DNA of 64,000 nucleotides from positions 1 to 64,000 of the forward strand of contig JADCRB010000009.1 in the NCBI GenBank assembly GCA_021464245.1, written 5' to 3'. Under the pieces are notes generated by a model. That model did no database searches. It worked only from the letters and a program-made list of their open reading frames with translations, and was not told where the DNA came from. Positions 9,946-20,333 of the stretch are shown here, one piece after another. Position 1 is the stretch's first letter, and each line of letters begins with the position of its first letter. The DNA is from Carallia brachiata (lineage: Eukaryota; Streptophyta; Magnoliopsida; Malpighiales; Rhizophoraceae). The translations under genes were made by a program, and so were the position numbers.

Positions 9946-10879
9946 TGTATACACACAAAAATTCAAAAAAAAAAAATCTTATGTGAATTAATTAGCTGAC
10001 AATCATGTACATGGTTGGTAATTATGTGCATGGTTGGTGGACACATGATGGAGTTGGTGCCATGCAAGGTTTTGTGGCCTTTGTCATGTTTCTCTCCCAA
10101 AACCCTATCAATAAGCACTCCCTCAAACTTTGCAAACCATCCCAAATAAAGCAAAATCCTCCATTTATAAAGTTTTGCTCTCTTCCTCTTCTCCCCTTTT
10201 AATATTTTGAGTGTATACTCTCTAAATGTCACAAAGTAGATCTTCCACATCAAAAAGTCAAGATATTAATGTCTTAAATATCTAAGTGGGATCAAGCCCT
10301 CTACAGCCTTCACCAAAGTCCAACCAACTCATCTGAGATCAAGTCTCCTATGACACTCAGTGGAGTCAAGCCAATGCAATTGAGATCAAGTCTCTACAGC
10401 CCTCACCAAAGTTAAGGCATCCGCTTGAGATCAAGTCTCAGCCCTCAATGAAATTACCTGAGAGCAAGCCCATATGGCCCTTAGTGGAGTCAAGCCATTC
10501 CGAGCGAGATCAAGTCTCTACGACCCTTACCAAAGTTGAGGAATTTGCTTAAGATCAAGTCTCGACCCTCAGTGGAATTACTTGAGATCAAGCCCATATG
10601 ACCCTCAGTGGGATTAAGCCATTCCAAATGAGATCAAGTCTTTACGACTCCCATCGAAGTTAAGGCATCTGTCTAAGATCAAGTCTCGATTTTTAGTAGA
10701 ATTTATCTCTTTCGTCCAAGATCAAGCTCACACAGCCCTTGACGAAATTACACAAAAGAGCATTGATCGGAGGATTCACACAGAAATCGACCCCATAAAA
10801 ATTCAAAATTCTTATTTATAATTTGTACTTGTATTTTTGAAACCTAATTATTTGAAACTTGAAACTTACGGTCTTTTCA
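9946..10879 (+). repeat. 3' LTR of element D
   Basis: 934 bp, starting TGTATACACAC and ending TCTTTTCA, similar along its whole length to 5602-6533 but with many substitutions. This indicates an old insertion. Confidence 0.8.
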
Positions 10880-10884
10880 ATTTG

Positions 10885-11420
10885 CCTGATGAAGTAATGG
10901 GTGAAGAAGAAGAAGAGAATTTAAAAAAAAAAAACGATTTTTTTCATTTAAATTTAATTTTAAATTTCACAATAAACGCTATTTTAGCAAGGTATGTTGT
11001 CAATTTTTTCACCTACATAGGTGTAAGTTAATGGAATTTGTTGGTGCCTGTAGTGGAATTTTTGCTAAAAATAATTTTAAGGAACCAAATTATTACTTTT
11101 CAAGAATAGTGTTTATGAGAACATAGATAGTTCAGGATTTATTTGCATATTAACTATTTATTTTTTCAAGGTCAATGTGCCCACTACCAAAGACTTTAAA
11201 CAGTAAAGAAAAGTAAACACTAACATTGATCATGCAAAGGCCCAACGGAGAATACTCCTCGCATTATTGAGGCGTGTATGTAAAAAAAGTCTTTGAAATC
11301 AATCGTGTGATTTTCTAGTTCGCTAGAGAGATGCAGATCTTGTGGCTATTACTTGCTTCCATACGTTGAGTCACAATCAATCGATAAATCAGTAATGGAC
11401 TTATTTTGCATTATTACCAA
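10885..11420 (+). repeat. Repeat 'R', right half of the copy split by element D
   Basis: From CCTGATGAAGTAATGGG it follows 4850-5105 closely (GGTGAAGAAG, TTTCACAATAAA, GTAGGTGTAAGTTA landmarks). From about 11388 it repeats the stretch seen at 4668. The class is not recognised. Confidence 0.55.
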
Positions 11421-12813
11421 TGACTATTTCCTTAACCACGGCTCCATCCAATTGCAAATCACTATTAGTTATTCAACATTGACTCTATGTGTGAAAATTT
11501 TCAATAGCGATGACAAAATAGTTTCGGATTTGCAGCTGTATGCCACCACAAGCTTTTCTTTCCATTGACTCTCGGACCTTAAGCGCTAAGACATTTTGCT
11601 CTCATAATGCTATTTTCTTTATTTATTTTTTCAAGCATGGAAATTAAAACTTAAATTTGTGAGAATATGTGAAAATTGTGTTTTGATCTCGCTTACATCT
11701 TTTAGGGGCTTTCCTTTAATGGCTAACCAGGCACCTAGTTGATTGGATTATTACCAATGACTTTGCAAAGAGTACTACACATAAGGAACAATATGAGAGC
11801 AACAAAAGGACAGCAAAATAATTAAACATATGTTCAGCTTTATTTATTTGTGGGATCATCTGACATTTGATTTAGACTTATAGTTGTCTTATTGACAAAA
11901 ACAGGTGAGATTGAAAAATGCTATGTAAAAGTTTTTAATTTAGACTTATCGTTAAGCCTTCTTGACACAAACAGTGAGAACGCCTGACGCAACGACCTCA
12001 AACTTAGTCTCAAATTCGTACAATTTCACCATATTAGCTCGCCACACCTCGCACTCTGACAGTTTCTATCCATTGTTTCTCTCTATACAATTTGATGATA
12101 GGCAAGATTTGAGATTGACCAAAATTAGGGAACATTTTTCATTACTTTTATAAGGTCAGTGTAGATTTATTAATATTCAAAAAGATCATGATATATGTGT
12201 ATATTAACCATATATATTTTTTTGATGAACCATAATGTAATTTCATTAAAGAACTAAACAAAAATTACAATGAGGGAGCAAATTTAGAGGTTTTCTTATA
12301 AGAGAAGAGATTAAAATAAAACCTCACAGCAAGTAATAAAAACAACGTAAATATATCAACCAATAAAAAAAAAAGGTAAATAAGACAAAGAAAAGGCTAA
12401 ATGAAGAAAGCACACACAGTGCTTAGATTCCTATTGCCAACTATATATGTTTTTTTGTTATTTTCATGCATGACCGCTACTGTCCACAAGATGCCTGACT
12501 GGACTGCCCACATGATTCTCCAAAGAGGATAGATACATCCTCTCTTGTCACCATATATCATTTTTAGTAAGGTAAATGGAGGAATATACGGCTCAGTCTT
12601 GTTTACAATGGAAATAAAAACAACCACAAAGTTTGATCGGTTCGGTTGAAATAAATTGAGGGCACGTTGCTAGGCCTACTTACTGTTGTATTTAAGCTCA
12701 TGTTCTCGAATGTTTTGAGGCCATCGGAGACATAAAACCGATCACATATACGCTATTCTAGTAAACATCAAGCCCACAGGATACGCAATTTTGAAAAATG
12801 TTAAAGTATCGGA
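11421..12813. other. Non-genic DNA between repeat R and element F
   Basis: AT-rich sequence with only short chance reading frames. I see no conserved domain, RNA gene or clear transposon ends. It is the pre-insertion flank of element F. Confidence 0.5.
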
Positions 12814-12818
12814 GAAAC

Positions 12819-13774
12819 TGTAAAGCGTAAATTTCGAGTCTAAAACAATTAAACTCGAAAATACAAAAATAAATTACAAATAAAAATTTAAAATAAAAGA
12901 AAAATTTACGTGGGGTCGATCTCCGTAGATCCTCCGATTAGTGTTCCTTTTTTGACTCCGTCAAGGGCTGCACGAGCTTGATCCTGACAGAAATAATTTC
13001 CACTGCTTTTTCTTGAACTGGGTAGACTGAAACCGGATCTGATTTGGACGTTTTGACTACGGTTAAGAACCGCAGAGACCTGATCTGAGCCGATCTGGCT
13101 TAATTTCACCGAGGGTCGAAGAGACTTTTGTTCTCGGATGAGCTGCCTGGATTTTGCTGAGGGCCGTATGAGGCTTAATCCCAGCCGGATTTGTAGTAAT
13201 TTGATATTTTTAACTCTATATTCTCAGAAATTCAGATCTAGAACGATCCAAGAATATAAACCTAAAAATAACTTTAGAAATGGAAACAGCAAATTTTTTG
13301 GGGCTTACCCCTGAAATATCTCTCAAAAAGGAGTTAGGAGAGTATACTGCAGAGTAACAGCACGTAAGAAAAGGAGAAATTTTCTTGAGAGATTTTCAAA
13401 ATTTTCTTTTTCTCTCAAATTCTCTGGATTTTTCTGTTTACAGATTTGCTGAATGTGTTTTGAACTGAGGGGCATGGGCCTATTTATAGGGTTTCCCCTC
13501 TCGGTGTGAAAGCACGCGTGTGAAAGGCATAAGTCGACTTTTCCGTGTGAAAGGCATAAGTCGACTTTTCCGTGTGAAAGCACGCGTGAGAAAGGAATAA
13601 GTCGACTTTTCTGACTTTTCCGTGTGAAAGCATGCGTGAGAAAGGAATAAGTCGACTTTTCCGTGTGAAAGCACACATGCGAAAGGAATAAGTCGACTAT
13701 TGACTTTTTTTTTTTTTCTTTTTTTTTTTTTTTTCTTCTTCTTCTTTTTTTTTTTTTTTTTTTTAATGTTTACA
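12819..13774 (-). repeat. 3' LTR of element F
   Basis: On the plus strand it runs TGTAAAGCG ... GTTTACA. Compared with the 5' LTR I see only one- or few-base length differences (for example GACTTTTGTT versus GACTTGTT, CTCGGTGTG versus CTCGTGTG, and T-tract lengths). Confidence 0.92.
13504..13704 (-). repeat. U3 tandem repeats with GTCGAC core in the LTRs of F
   Basis: Five imperfect units of about 27-50 bp, each containing GTGTGAAAG and ending in AAGTCGACTTTTC or similar. The same array is in the other LTR at 22274-22474. It lies just upstream of the TATA box in element orientation, the place of a U3 enhancer. It is absent from the solo LTR at 22627 and from LTRs A and G, which have CCCATGTGA inverted motifs there. 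Confidence 0.75.
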
Positions 13775-13790
13775 AATGCCCCCACTTCAG
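13775..13790 (-). other. Polypurine tract of element F
   Basis: On the minus strand CTGAAGTGGGGGCATT immediately precedes the LTR start TGTAAACATT. The same tract precedes the LTRs of A (to 732) and D (to 9945). Confidence 0.75.
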
Positions 13791-14511
13791 GGGTCGGTAA
13801 GGAAGAACTTTGGCAACGTGATCCGCACCGAGTCTTGAAGTCCAGTTTGAAACTTGGAAACGTCCTGATGAACATTGAATCTTGGAGTCTTCTATCTTTG
13901 ACCATGCTTGGCTGTGGTTGGATCACAATAGGAACCCGATACGATCGTTGAGAAAGTTAGCACCACCAGCCAATAAAAAATTGATATTCTGGTTCCAGGT
14001 GCGTTCGAGCTTCCATAGCCCGCAAAGGATTTTTTATATCTCTTAAAGTCCAGAGCTCTGGTGAGGATGATCCAGTAGGCAAAGAACTTCAACCTCCCCA
14101 AGAGAAAGGCTCAGGACCTTGGAACTTCAAGACCGGCTCACAGAGAGACTGACTTAGTGATGTGATTTCCAAGTCTGCTTCGACGTAAGGAGAGTAGTTG
14201 GAACTTCCCTGTACGTCGCTGCATCCAAAGAAAGATTAGGATAATTGCAGCTTCTCATCCCTCTGTGGTAGATGTGAACTAAGGAGAGTAGTTGGAACTC
14301 CATGACACCGATGGCGTTGGAGATTGAGTTTTCGAGGGCTTTTAGGGATCCCTCGAAGAAGACTACTCCTTCTTTTCTTAGCTCGTGCGCCTCCAACTTC
14401 TTGATCGAAGAACTTCCTGAGACAAGTGTAAGAGACTAGCCATTTTCTTTTGAGAAAGAAGAGCTGAGGGGTGAATATTACAACTCGGGCACGCAGATAT
14501 ATACAAATAAT

Positions 14512-14543
<32 letters not shown>

Positions 14544-14733
14544 GAAAAGTCAAAAAAGGTATGCAGAATCGGATAGGGCCATCCACGTCCCTTTCCTGCA
14601 TAAGAGACAAAAGAGGCAGCGGCTGACGCGTGTCACGAAAGTCGTTACCGTGTGTGGCAGAAGTCGTTGCCGTGTGCTGCGGAAGTCGTTGCCCGTGCTG
14701 CAGAAGTCGTTGCACCTTATCTTGTCGGCCGTC
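13791..14733 (-). other. Post-WOX block of element F
   Basis: The region between the WOX stop and the polypurine tract is shared with A and D. It contains an A-tract (minus strand, about 14518-14543) and a degenerate frame around 14154-14446 with KLEAHELRKEGVVFFEGSLKAL and REVPTTLLTSK segments that recur in D and A, each copy with different frame breaks. No known protein domain is seen. It may be the remains of a second auxiliary ORF or a 3' untranslated part. Confidence 0.5.
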
Positions 14734-15357
14734 CTAGCGGGGCCCGAGGTGCAACTCCAAGTCAAGCTCGACCTCGTCCGGTGGGCCGATGATGTTGATG
14801 TCAACGTCGACGTCGCTTTCCGGCTGGTTGATGCTGCCGGAATATTCTGGAAAGAGAGGCAAAGTTTCGCCGGAATGACTCCTTTCTGCTAGAAAATGTC
14901 CTCCTAGACTTAAGTACCTAGAAGGGATGAACCCTTGGCTGACTCCGTAAGACCACCAGGACCAGCGTGCATGCTCCCATGGGCTACGGCTTTGATGAAC
15001 ATACCGTGGAGAGACTATTGCGGTGGAAGAACTCGGACCTGCTTCATTTGACGGCGAAGTTGTACTGGTGGGATCTACCATCGGAACAGCAGACTGTTCT
15101 TTGGAAAAATCAGCTCTCAGTGCTGGTTTCTTCCTGCTTCTCCGATTCTGGAACCAATAAAACACATTTTTTCCTTCGATTGCCCCGAGTGGGCGCAATC
15201 GTGAGACAAGTTGGTAAATCTGAGATGCATTAGGCATAATACCTCCATTGTTGTGGAAGACTTCCTCTAGAATTTGCAGTTGCGCCATGGTTGGTTGCCA
15301 CCTTGTGCGGGGTGACCTTTCTTCTCCCTTGTCTTGAGGTTCTGCAACTGGTTTCAT
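14734..15357 (-). CDS. WUSCHEL-clade homeodomain protein encoded inside retrotransposon F
   Basis: An uninterrupted 207-codon ORF. Residues about 17-81 form a WOX homeodomain (TRWQPTMAQLQILEEVF ... IEGKNVFYWFQNRRSRKK), keeping the invariant Trp68, Phe69 and Asn71 of the DNA-contact helix. The EGKNVFYWFQN helix is typical of the WUS clade. A WUS-box TLPLFP lies at residues 165-170 and an EAR-like LDLELHL at 198-204, the same order as in WUSCHEL, a nuclear regulator of stem-cell and organ programmes. There is no intron in the homeodomain. Upstream, the A-rich tract follows integrase, and a TATAAAAG lies about 90 bases before the start codon. Its sense orientation and 3' position suggest either subgenomic expression or its own promoter. 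The identity of the family is secure, but function in the plant or the element is unknown. The ATG at 15357 is the first in frame after a CT/CA-rich leader. Confidence 0.9.
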   Translation of the reverse strand: MKPVAEPQDKGEERSPRTRWQPTMAQLQILEEVFHNNGGIMPNASQIYQLVSRLRPLGAIEGKNVFYWFQNRRSRKKPALRADFSKEQSAVPMVDPTSTTSPSNEAGPSSSTAIVSPRYVHQSRSPWEHARWSWWSYGVSQGFIPSRYLSLGGHFLAERSHSGETLPLFPEYSGSINQPESDVDVDINIIGPPDEVELDLELHLGPR

Positions 15358-15444
15358 CTTTCTTGTGGTAGAGGAGCAAAGGTTTGGTGTGTGGTGAAGA
15401 TCGATTGAGACTGATGCTGAGTTTCAGACTCAAACCCTCCGTCG

Positions 15445-15452
15445 CTTTTATA
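15445..15452 (-). promoter_or_regulatory. Possible TATA box upstream of the WOX ORF
   Basis: TATAAAAG on the minus strand, 88-95 bases before the start codon. It follows a single unit related to the TATAAAAGG array (GAGTATAAACTGTGAACGG) and precedes a CA/CT-rich leader. The placement would suit a core promoter private to the WOX ORF. This is inference. Confidence 0.4.
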
Positions 15453-15489
15453 TTTTTGGGCCGTTCACAGTTTATACTCATGCGGGCCA

Positions 15490-15735
15490 GGAGTTGGATT
15501 GGATTTTGAACCTGGTTTCTGGACTGTGTTTAGAACTTGGAATTTTTTGGGTTTTGGGCTTTGAATTGAATTTGGGTTGATTTGGATTTGGGTTTTTGGA
15601 TCGAATGTTTGGGTTTGGACTTTTGGATTTGGATTGAGTGTTTGGGTTTTGGACTTAGTTTTTGTGTTTTCTGAATTGGGCTCAAGTGTTTGGGTTTGGA
15701 TTTTTGGGTTTGGATTTTCGCTTGGACTTTCAGAT
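15490..15735 (-). repeat. Degenerate low-complexity AAATCCAAACCC repeat
   Basis: On the plus strand this is a run of GGGTTTGGATTT variants. It corresponds to 7180-7440 in element D. It is noncoding, and open frames across it are compositional. Confidence 0.6.
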
Positions 15736-15739
15736 CGGG

Positions 15740-15746
15740 ACTTCCG

Positions 15747-15803
<57 letters not shown>

Positions 15804-15879
15804 CTTTTTTTTTTTTTGATTTTTTTTTTGATTTTTTTTTTTTGATTTTTTTTTTCTTCTTCTTTTTTTTTTTTTTTTT

Positions 15880-15941
<62 letters not shown>

Positions 15942-15960
15942 ATTTTTTTTTTTTTTTTTC
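15740..15960 (-). repeat. Long A-rich tract between integrase and WOX
   Basis: About 220 bases of nearly pure T on the plus strand with occasional GA or C, so A-rich in element sense. The length is likely uncertain in any assembly. The matching tract in D is at about 7074-7130. Confidence 0.85.
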
Positions 15961-15968
15961 AAACATAT

Positions 15969-18900
15969 TTACACATAATATTGTTTCAGAAATTTACCAT
16001 TGATTGGGCCGATTCGGACGCCTTCTTGGTCTGACAGCATGTAAGCGTTGTGAGTGTAGGCCTCCTGCACTAAGTATGGCCCGTCCCATTTGGAAGTAAG
16101 CTTGTCACCAGGCCGATGCTTCATGTTGATGGGCCGTCGCACTGCAAGAACAAGATCCCCAACTTGAAAAGATCGAAGACGGACCCTGCGGTTGAACGTG
16201 TTGGTGAGCCGGGCTTGGTAGCACTCAAGTTGCTGTTGTGCTTCGAGCCTCCTTTCATCGAGAGCTTCTAACTCATCCAGACGTAGGCGAGCATTCTCCT
16301 CCTGTGTGAGTCCTTCCAGAACAGCCATGCGCAGGGATGGAATCTGTGTTTCCAACGGCAGTATTGCTTCGACACCGTAGACAAGTGAGTATGGCGTCGC
16401 CTGTGTTGGAGTCCGGTAAGTTGTACGATACGCCCATAATGCCTCCGGAATTCTGTCATGCCAATCTCTTTTGGATTTAGAGACTACCTTTCGCAACAGG
16501 TTGCATAAGGTCTTGTTGAATGCTTCAGCCAAGCCATTTGCTGGGGCATTGTACATGGATGACTTGTACTGCTTGAACTTGAATTTCTCGCAGAGCTTGT
16601 CAATTAAGCTGTTATAGAACTGCTTACCATTATCAGTGATGATGAATCGAGGGACTCCATAGCGATAGATCAGCTGAGTCCGGATGAAATTGGCAACATG
16701 CTCCTTCTTTACCTCTCTAAGTGGAATGGCTTCAGCCCATTTTGAGAAGTAATCGGTTGCTGCGCGAGGATGTACAGGTGACCTAGGGATGACTTTGGCA
16801 AGGGCCCCACTAAGTCGAGACCCCAAGCTTCAAAGGGCCAGGATGAGACAGTTGGATGCAGTGGCTCCGGTGGTTGATGTATGTAATTCGCATGAAATTG
16901 ACAAGCTTGACAGGTTTTAGCAAACTCAATTGAATCACGTACCATAGTTGGCCAGTAGTATCCCATCCTTCTAGTTGGAAGTGCAACTTAGGCCCTGATT
17001 GATGTCCGCCACAAACACCAGAATGTGCTTCAGTGAGAGCCTGTTTTGCCTCTTCATTGGCTAGGCAGCGAAGTAGAACTCCATCAAAAGACCTTCGATA
17101 CAGAGCATCCTTGAGATATATGAAGCGGGGAGCTCGTCGTTGAATTTCTGTCTTATGACGACGATCTTCGGGCAGCTTCCCGTGCTGTAGGTAGTCAATG
17201 ATTGGTTGACGCCAGTCCTCGTCCTCCGCGAGACGTACAGATACAGTGTTGGCTGCTGTAGTTTCTTCATCATCCTTTTGTGGCACTATCCATTTCTGGC
17301 ATACGGCAACAACTGTAGCCTGGATTTCTGACTTTGCAAGAGAAGTGGCCAGGTTAGCCAACGCGTCTGCCTGAGTGTTTTCTCGTCGAGGCACATGCTC
17401 CAAGGTGATGCTTTCAAATTCATCCATTAGCTGTCGAGCAAGTTGATGGTAAGGTGCAAGGTCCTCTTTCTTCACATCATACAATCCTGTAAGTTGGTTG
17501 ATGACGAGCTGGGAATCTCCATGGACTTCTATAGTTGGAATCTTCATATCGACAGCCATTTGAAGACCAATGATCAAAGCCTGGTATTCAGCAACATTAT
17601 TTGAACATAACTCACCGAGTATGATAGCATATGGTAGTATTTGTCGCTGAGGAGTGACAAACACTATACCGGCACCAGCACCATCACGCCTTGCTGCACC
17701 ATCAAAGAACATCGTCCATGGTGGCAGTGTCTCAATGTAAAAGACCTCTTCATCTGGAAGATCATCTGTGAACTCCCAATCGGATGGGATAGGGTGATCT
17801 GCAAGGAAGTCTGCTAGAGCTTGTCCTTTGACTGCTTTTTGAGGCACATAGACAATGTCGTAGCTTTGTAGGATTACTGCCCACTTGGCAAGTCGTCCTG
17901 ACAAGATTGGTCTAGATAAGATATATTTGACAGGATCAGCTCTGGCAATGAGACGTACCGTGTGAGCCTGCATGTAGTGCCTCAGCTTGTCAATGGCAAA
18001 GAACAGTGCTAGACATGTCTTTTCAATGGGCGAATAACTCAGTTCCGGACCGTTTAGTGTTCTGCTCAAGTAATACAGGGCAACTTCCTTTCCCTGCTCG
18101 TTTTCCTGTGCAAGCAAGGCTCCCAAAGATCTTTCCTGCGCTGCAATGTAGAGAATCAACGACTTTCCTTGAATTGGAGCTCCCAGGACTGGTGGATTGG
18201 AAAGGTACTTCTTTATGCTCTCAAAGGCTTTGCTGCAAGCTTCGTCCCACTCGAAGTTGACATCCTTCTTCATCAACCGATGGAAAGGTTGACATCTACC
18301 AGCTAAATTGGAGATGAAACGGCGAATGTAAGCCAGCTTTCCTTGTAGACTTCGCAGCTCGTGCAGGTTTTTAGGTTCAGGCATCTTTTGAATTGCCTCA
18401 ACCTTTGACTGATCAACTTCGATTCCACGATGGCGCACCACGAACCCAAGAAACTTTCCTGATGTGACACCGAATGCGCACTTGAGAGGGTTCATTTTGA
18501 GCTGATGCCTCCGAAGTCTTTCGAACACTGTCTTGAGATCCTCGAGGTGGTCTTTGCGCTTCTTAGTCTTTACAACTAAGTCATCAACATAACATTCTAC
18601 AATCTTGTGCAGCATGTCATCAAAAATTTTTTGCATAGCACGTTGATAAGTGGCGCCAGCATTTTTTAATCCAAACGGCATAACTTTATAGCAGTATATA
18701 CCTTTTGGGGTGCGGAATGCTGTCAACTCCTCGTCTTCTGGTGCCATTCTGATTTGGTTATAGCCTGAAGAACCATCCATGAAAGACAATGCTTCGTGAC
18801 CCGTTGTTGCATCGACTGTGATCTCCGTTATGGGCAACGGAAAGTCATCTTTCGGGCAGGCCTTGTTAAGATCTCGAAAATCAACACATACCCTCAACTG

Positions 18901-19371
18901 TCCATTCTTCTTTCTTACCGGGACAATGTTGGCAATCCACGTTGGGTAGGTGACCTCTCGGATGAAGCCGGCATTGATCAGCTTGTTCACCTCCTCCTCG
19001 ATTTGTGGAATGAGTTCCGGGCGGAACCGTCGTTGTGGCTGCTTGACAGAACGGACACCCTTCTTTACTGCTAGACGATGCACCGCAATTTTTGGGTCAA
19101 GTCCAGGCATTTCTTTGTAACTCCATGCGAACACGTCCCTGTATTGACTTAATACCTGAACATATTCTTGCTCTTCTTCTGCAGTAAGTAAAGCACTTAC
19201 AAATGTAGGTCGAGGATCTTCCGGAGAGCCAAGATTGACCTCCTTGAGTTCATCAACAGTTGCTTGGCCACCATCTTCAAGTTCCGGGGGAGCCTCCTTC
19301 ACTTCACATCTGATGAGTCGAATCAGCCTCCTCGCTAATTGTGACATGAAATGCAGAACCTCTGACTTCAC
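15969..19371 (-). pseudogene. pol polyprotein of element F (RT, RNase H, aRNase H, integrase), frameshifted
   Basis: An 853-codon frame (19371 to 16810) holds reverse transcriptase (VCVDFRDLNKACPKDDF at residue 161, YVDD at 261-264) and a first RNase H whose catalytic Asp is lost (LILYIAAQ). A second RNase H keeps its acidic residues (FFDGAA at 555, NNVAEYQAL, VHGDSQLVI at 617, ENTQADALA), the Tat hallmark. The integrase zinc finger begins near residue 775 (EAHSGVCGGH). One frameshift near 16966 and another near 16790 split integrase across three frames. The pieces contain CQACQFHANY, GLDLVGPLPKSS, ATDYFSKWAEA, ITDNGKQF and NGLAEAFNK, so the D, D, E residues are present. The C-terminal part ends KFLKQYYV at 15969. 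No protease precedes RT. Confidence 0.9.
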
Positions 19372-19606
19372 CTTCTTTGTTTGACTGGATAAGCCTGTCT
19401 TCGAAGCACTTCTGACTCGGGTTGGGTATGTCCTTCCTCCTATTTAAGATTAGTACAATAAAAAAGGGAAAGGGGGCTAACCTTCTAGACGTCGTGACTT
19501 CGACACATAGTGTAGGAATGGGATGGTGCTTGCAGATGAGCCTCCTACAGGCAAAGTTCGGCAGGCTGTGGCTGCTTCTCACCTGTTAGGGTCTGCATTG
19601 TTGTAT

Positions 19607-19990
19607 TGTCGCCTTTTATACTCGTGCGAGGTAGGAGTGTTGAATTGTGGTGTCGCCTTTTACTCGTGCGAGACAGGAGCGTTGAACTGTGATGTCGCCT
19701 TTTATACTCGTGCGAGACAGGAGTGTTGAACTGTGATGGATTGATTATCGCCTTTTATACTCGTGCGAGGCAGGAGTGTTGAATTGTGGAGCTGTTCGCC
19801 TTTTATACTCGTGCGAGACAGGAGTATTTTGTTGAACTGGTGAGCTGTGGAGCCGGAGAGTTGGTGAGCTGCTGAGCTGTTGAGCTGCTGAGTTGTTTGG
19901 CTGTTGAGTTGCTGAGCTATTTGGTGAGCTGCTGAACTGTTAGCTACTGAACTGTTTGGTGAGCTATTGAGCTGCTGAGCTGGACTTTGA
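19607..19990 (-). repeat. TATAAAAGG tandem units and GAGCTGCTGA repeats between gag and RT of F
   Basis: Five units of about 42 bp (19607-19835; plus strand GTCGCCTTTTATACTCGTGC followed by GAGACAGGAGTGTTGAA) are followed by a short repeat of GAGCTGCTGAGCTGTT type up to about 19990. In element sense the units read GAGTATAAAAGGCGACA, the same core as the D array. In F they stand where the gag C-terminus and protease would be expected. Confidence 0.8.
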
Positions 19991-20330
19991 TTCAGGGTTT
20001 AAGTTTTACCCTCGAATCTGGATTTGGATTGGAGTTTAGATTTGGGTTTGAGCCCGAGTTTAGCCGAGTTTATGTTTGGCTTTGAATTTGTTGAGTCGGG
20101 ATTTGAGATTTGCCCCCAATCTAAATTTGAATTTTGATGAAGGGTTCTGACAATGCACAAGAACTTCAGACATTTTTTTTTTTGGCCTTTTTGTGCTTCT
20201 CTTTTTTTTTTTTTTTTTTTTTACCTTTTTTTTTCTTTTTTTGAATTTTTGGCCCCTTTTTTTTTGTTTTTTTTTTCTTTTTTGTTTTTTTTTTTTTGAG
20301 AATTTTTTTTTCTCTTTTTTTTTTTTGTAT
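19991..20330 (-). repeat. Low-complexity and A-rich DNA of element F
   Basis: A GGATTTGGATT-type run (20020-20130) is followed by T-rich sequence from about 20170 to 20440 on the plus strand. No coding motif is present. Confidence 0.6.
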
Positions 20331-20333
20331 TTT

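Larger units (their letters stand above)
5602..10879 (+). mobile_element. Element D: internally deleted Tat-type LTR retrotransposon with decayed WOX ORF
   Basis: Two LTRs of about 930 bp flank gag N-terminal remnants, the last codons of integrase, A-rich DNA, a TATAAAAGG tandem array, a decayed homeobox ORF, and the conserved post-WOX block ending in the polypurine tract. The flanking bases are ATATG (5597-5601) and ATTTG (10880-10884), a 5-bp target duplication with one mutation. Reverse transcriptase, RNase H and most of integrase are deleted. The LTRs differ from each other at many positions, so the insertion is old compared with F. D sits inside a copy of repeat R. Confidence 0.85.

Noticed and set aside
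13323..13926. Overlapping ORFs with SRLIPFxRVLSHGKVDL repeats in the LTRs
   Set aside because: They translate the U3 tandem repeats in several frames at once; no evidence of coding.
15465..15962. Lys-rich ORF of 165 codons on the minus strand and Phe-rich ORFs on the plus strand
   Set aside because: Translations of the A-rich tract and adjacent low-complexity DNA; no gene.
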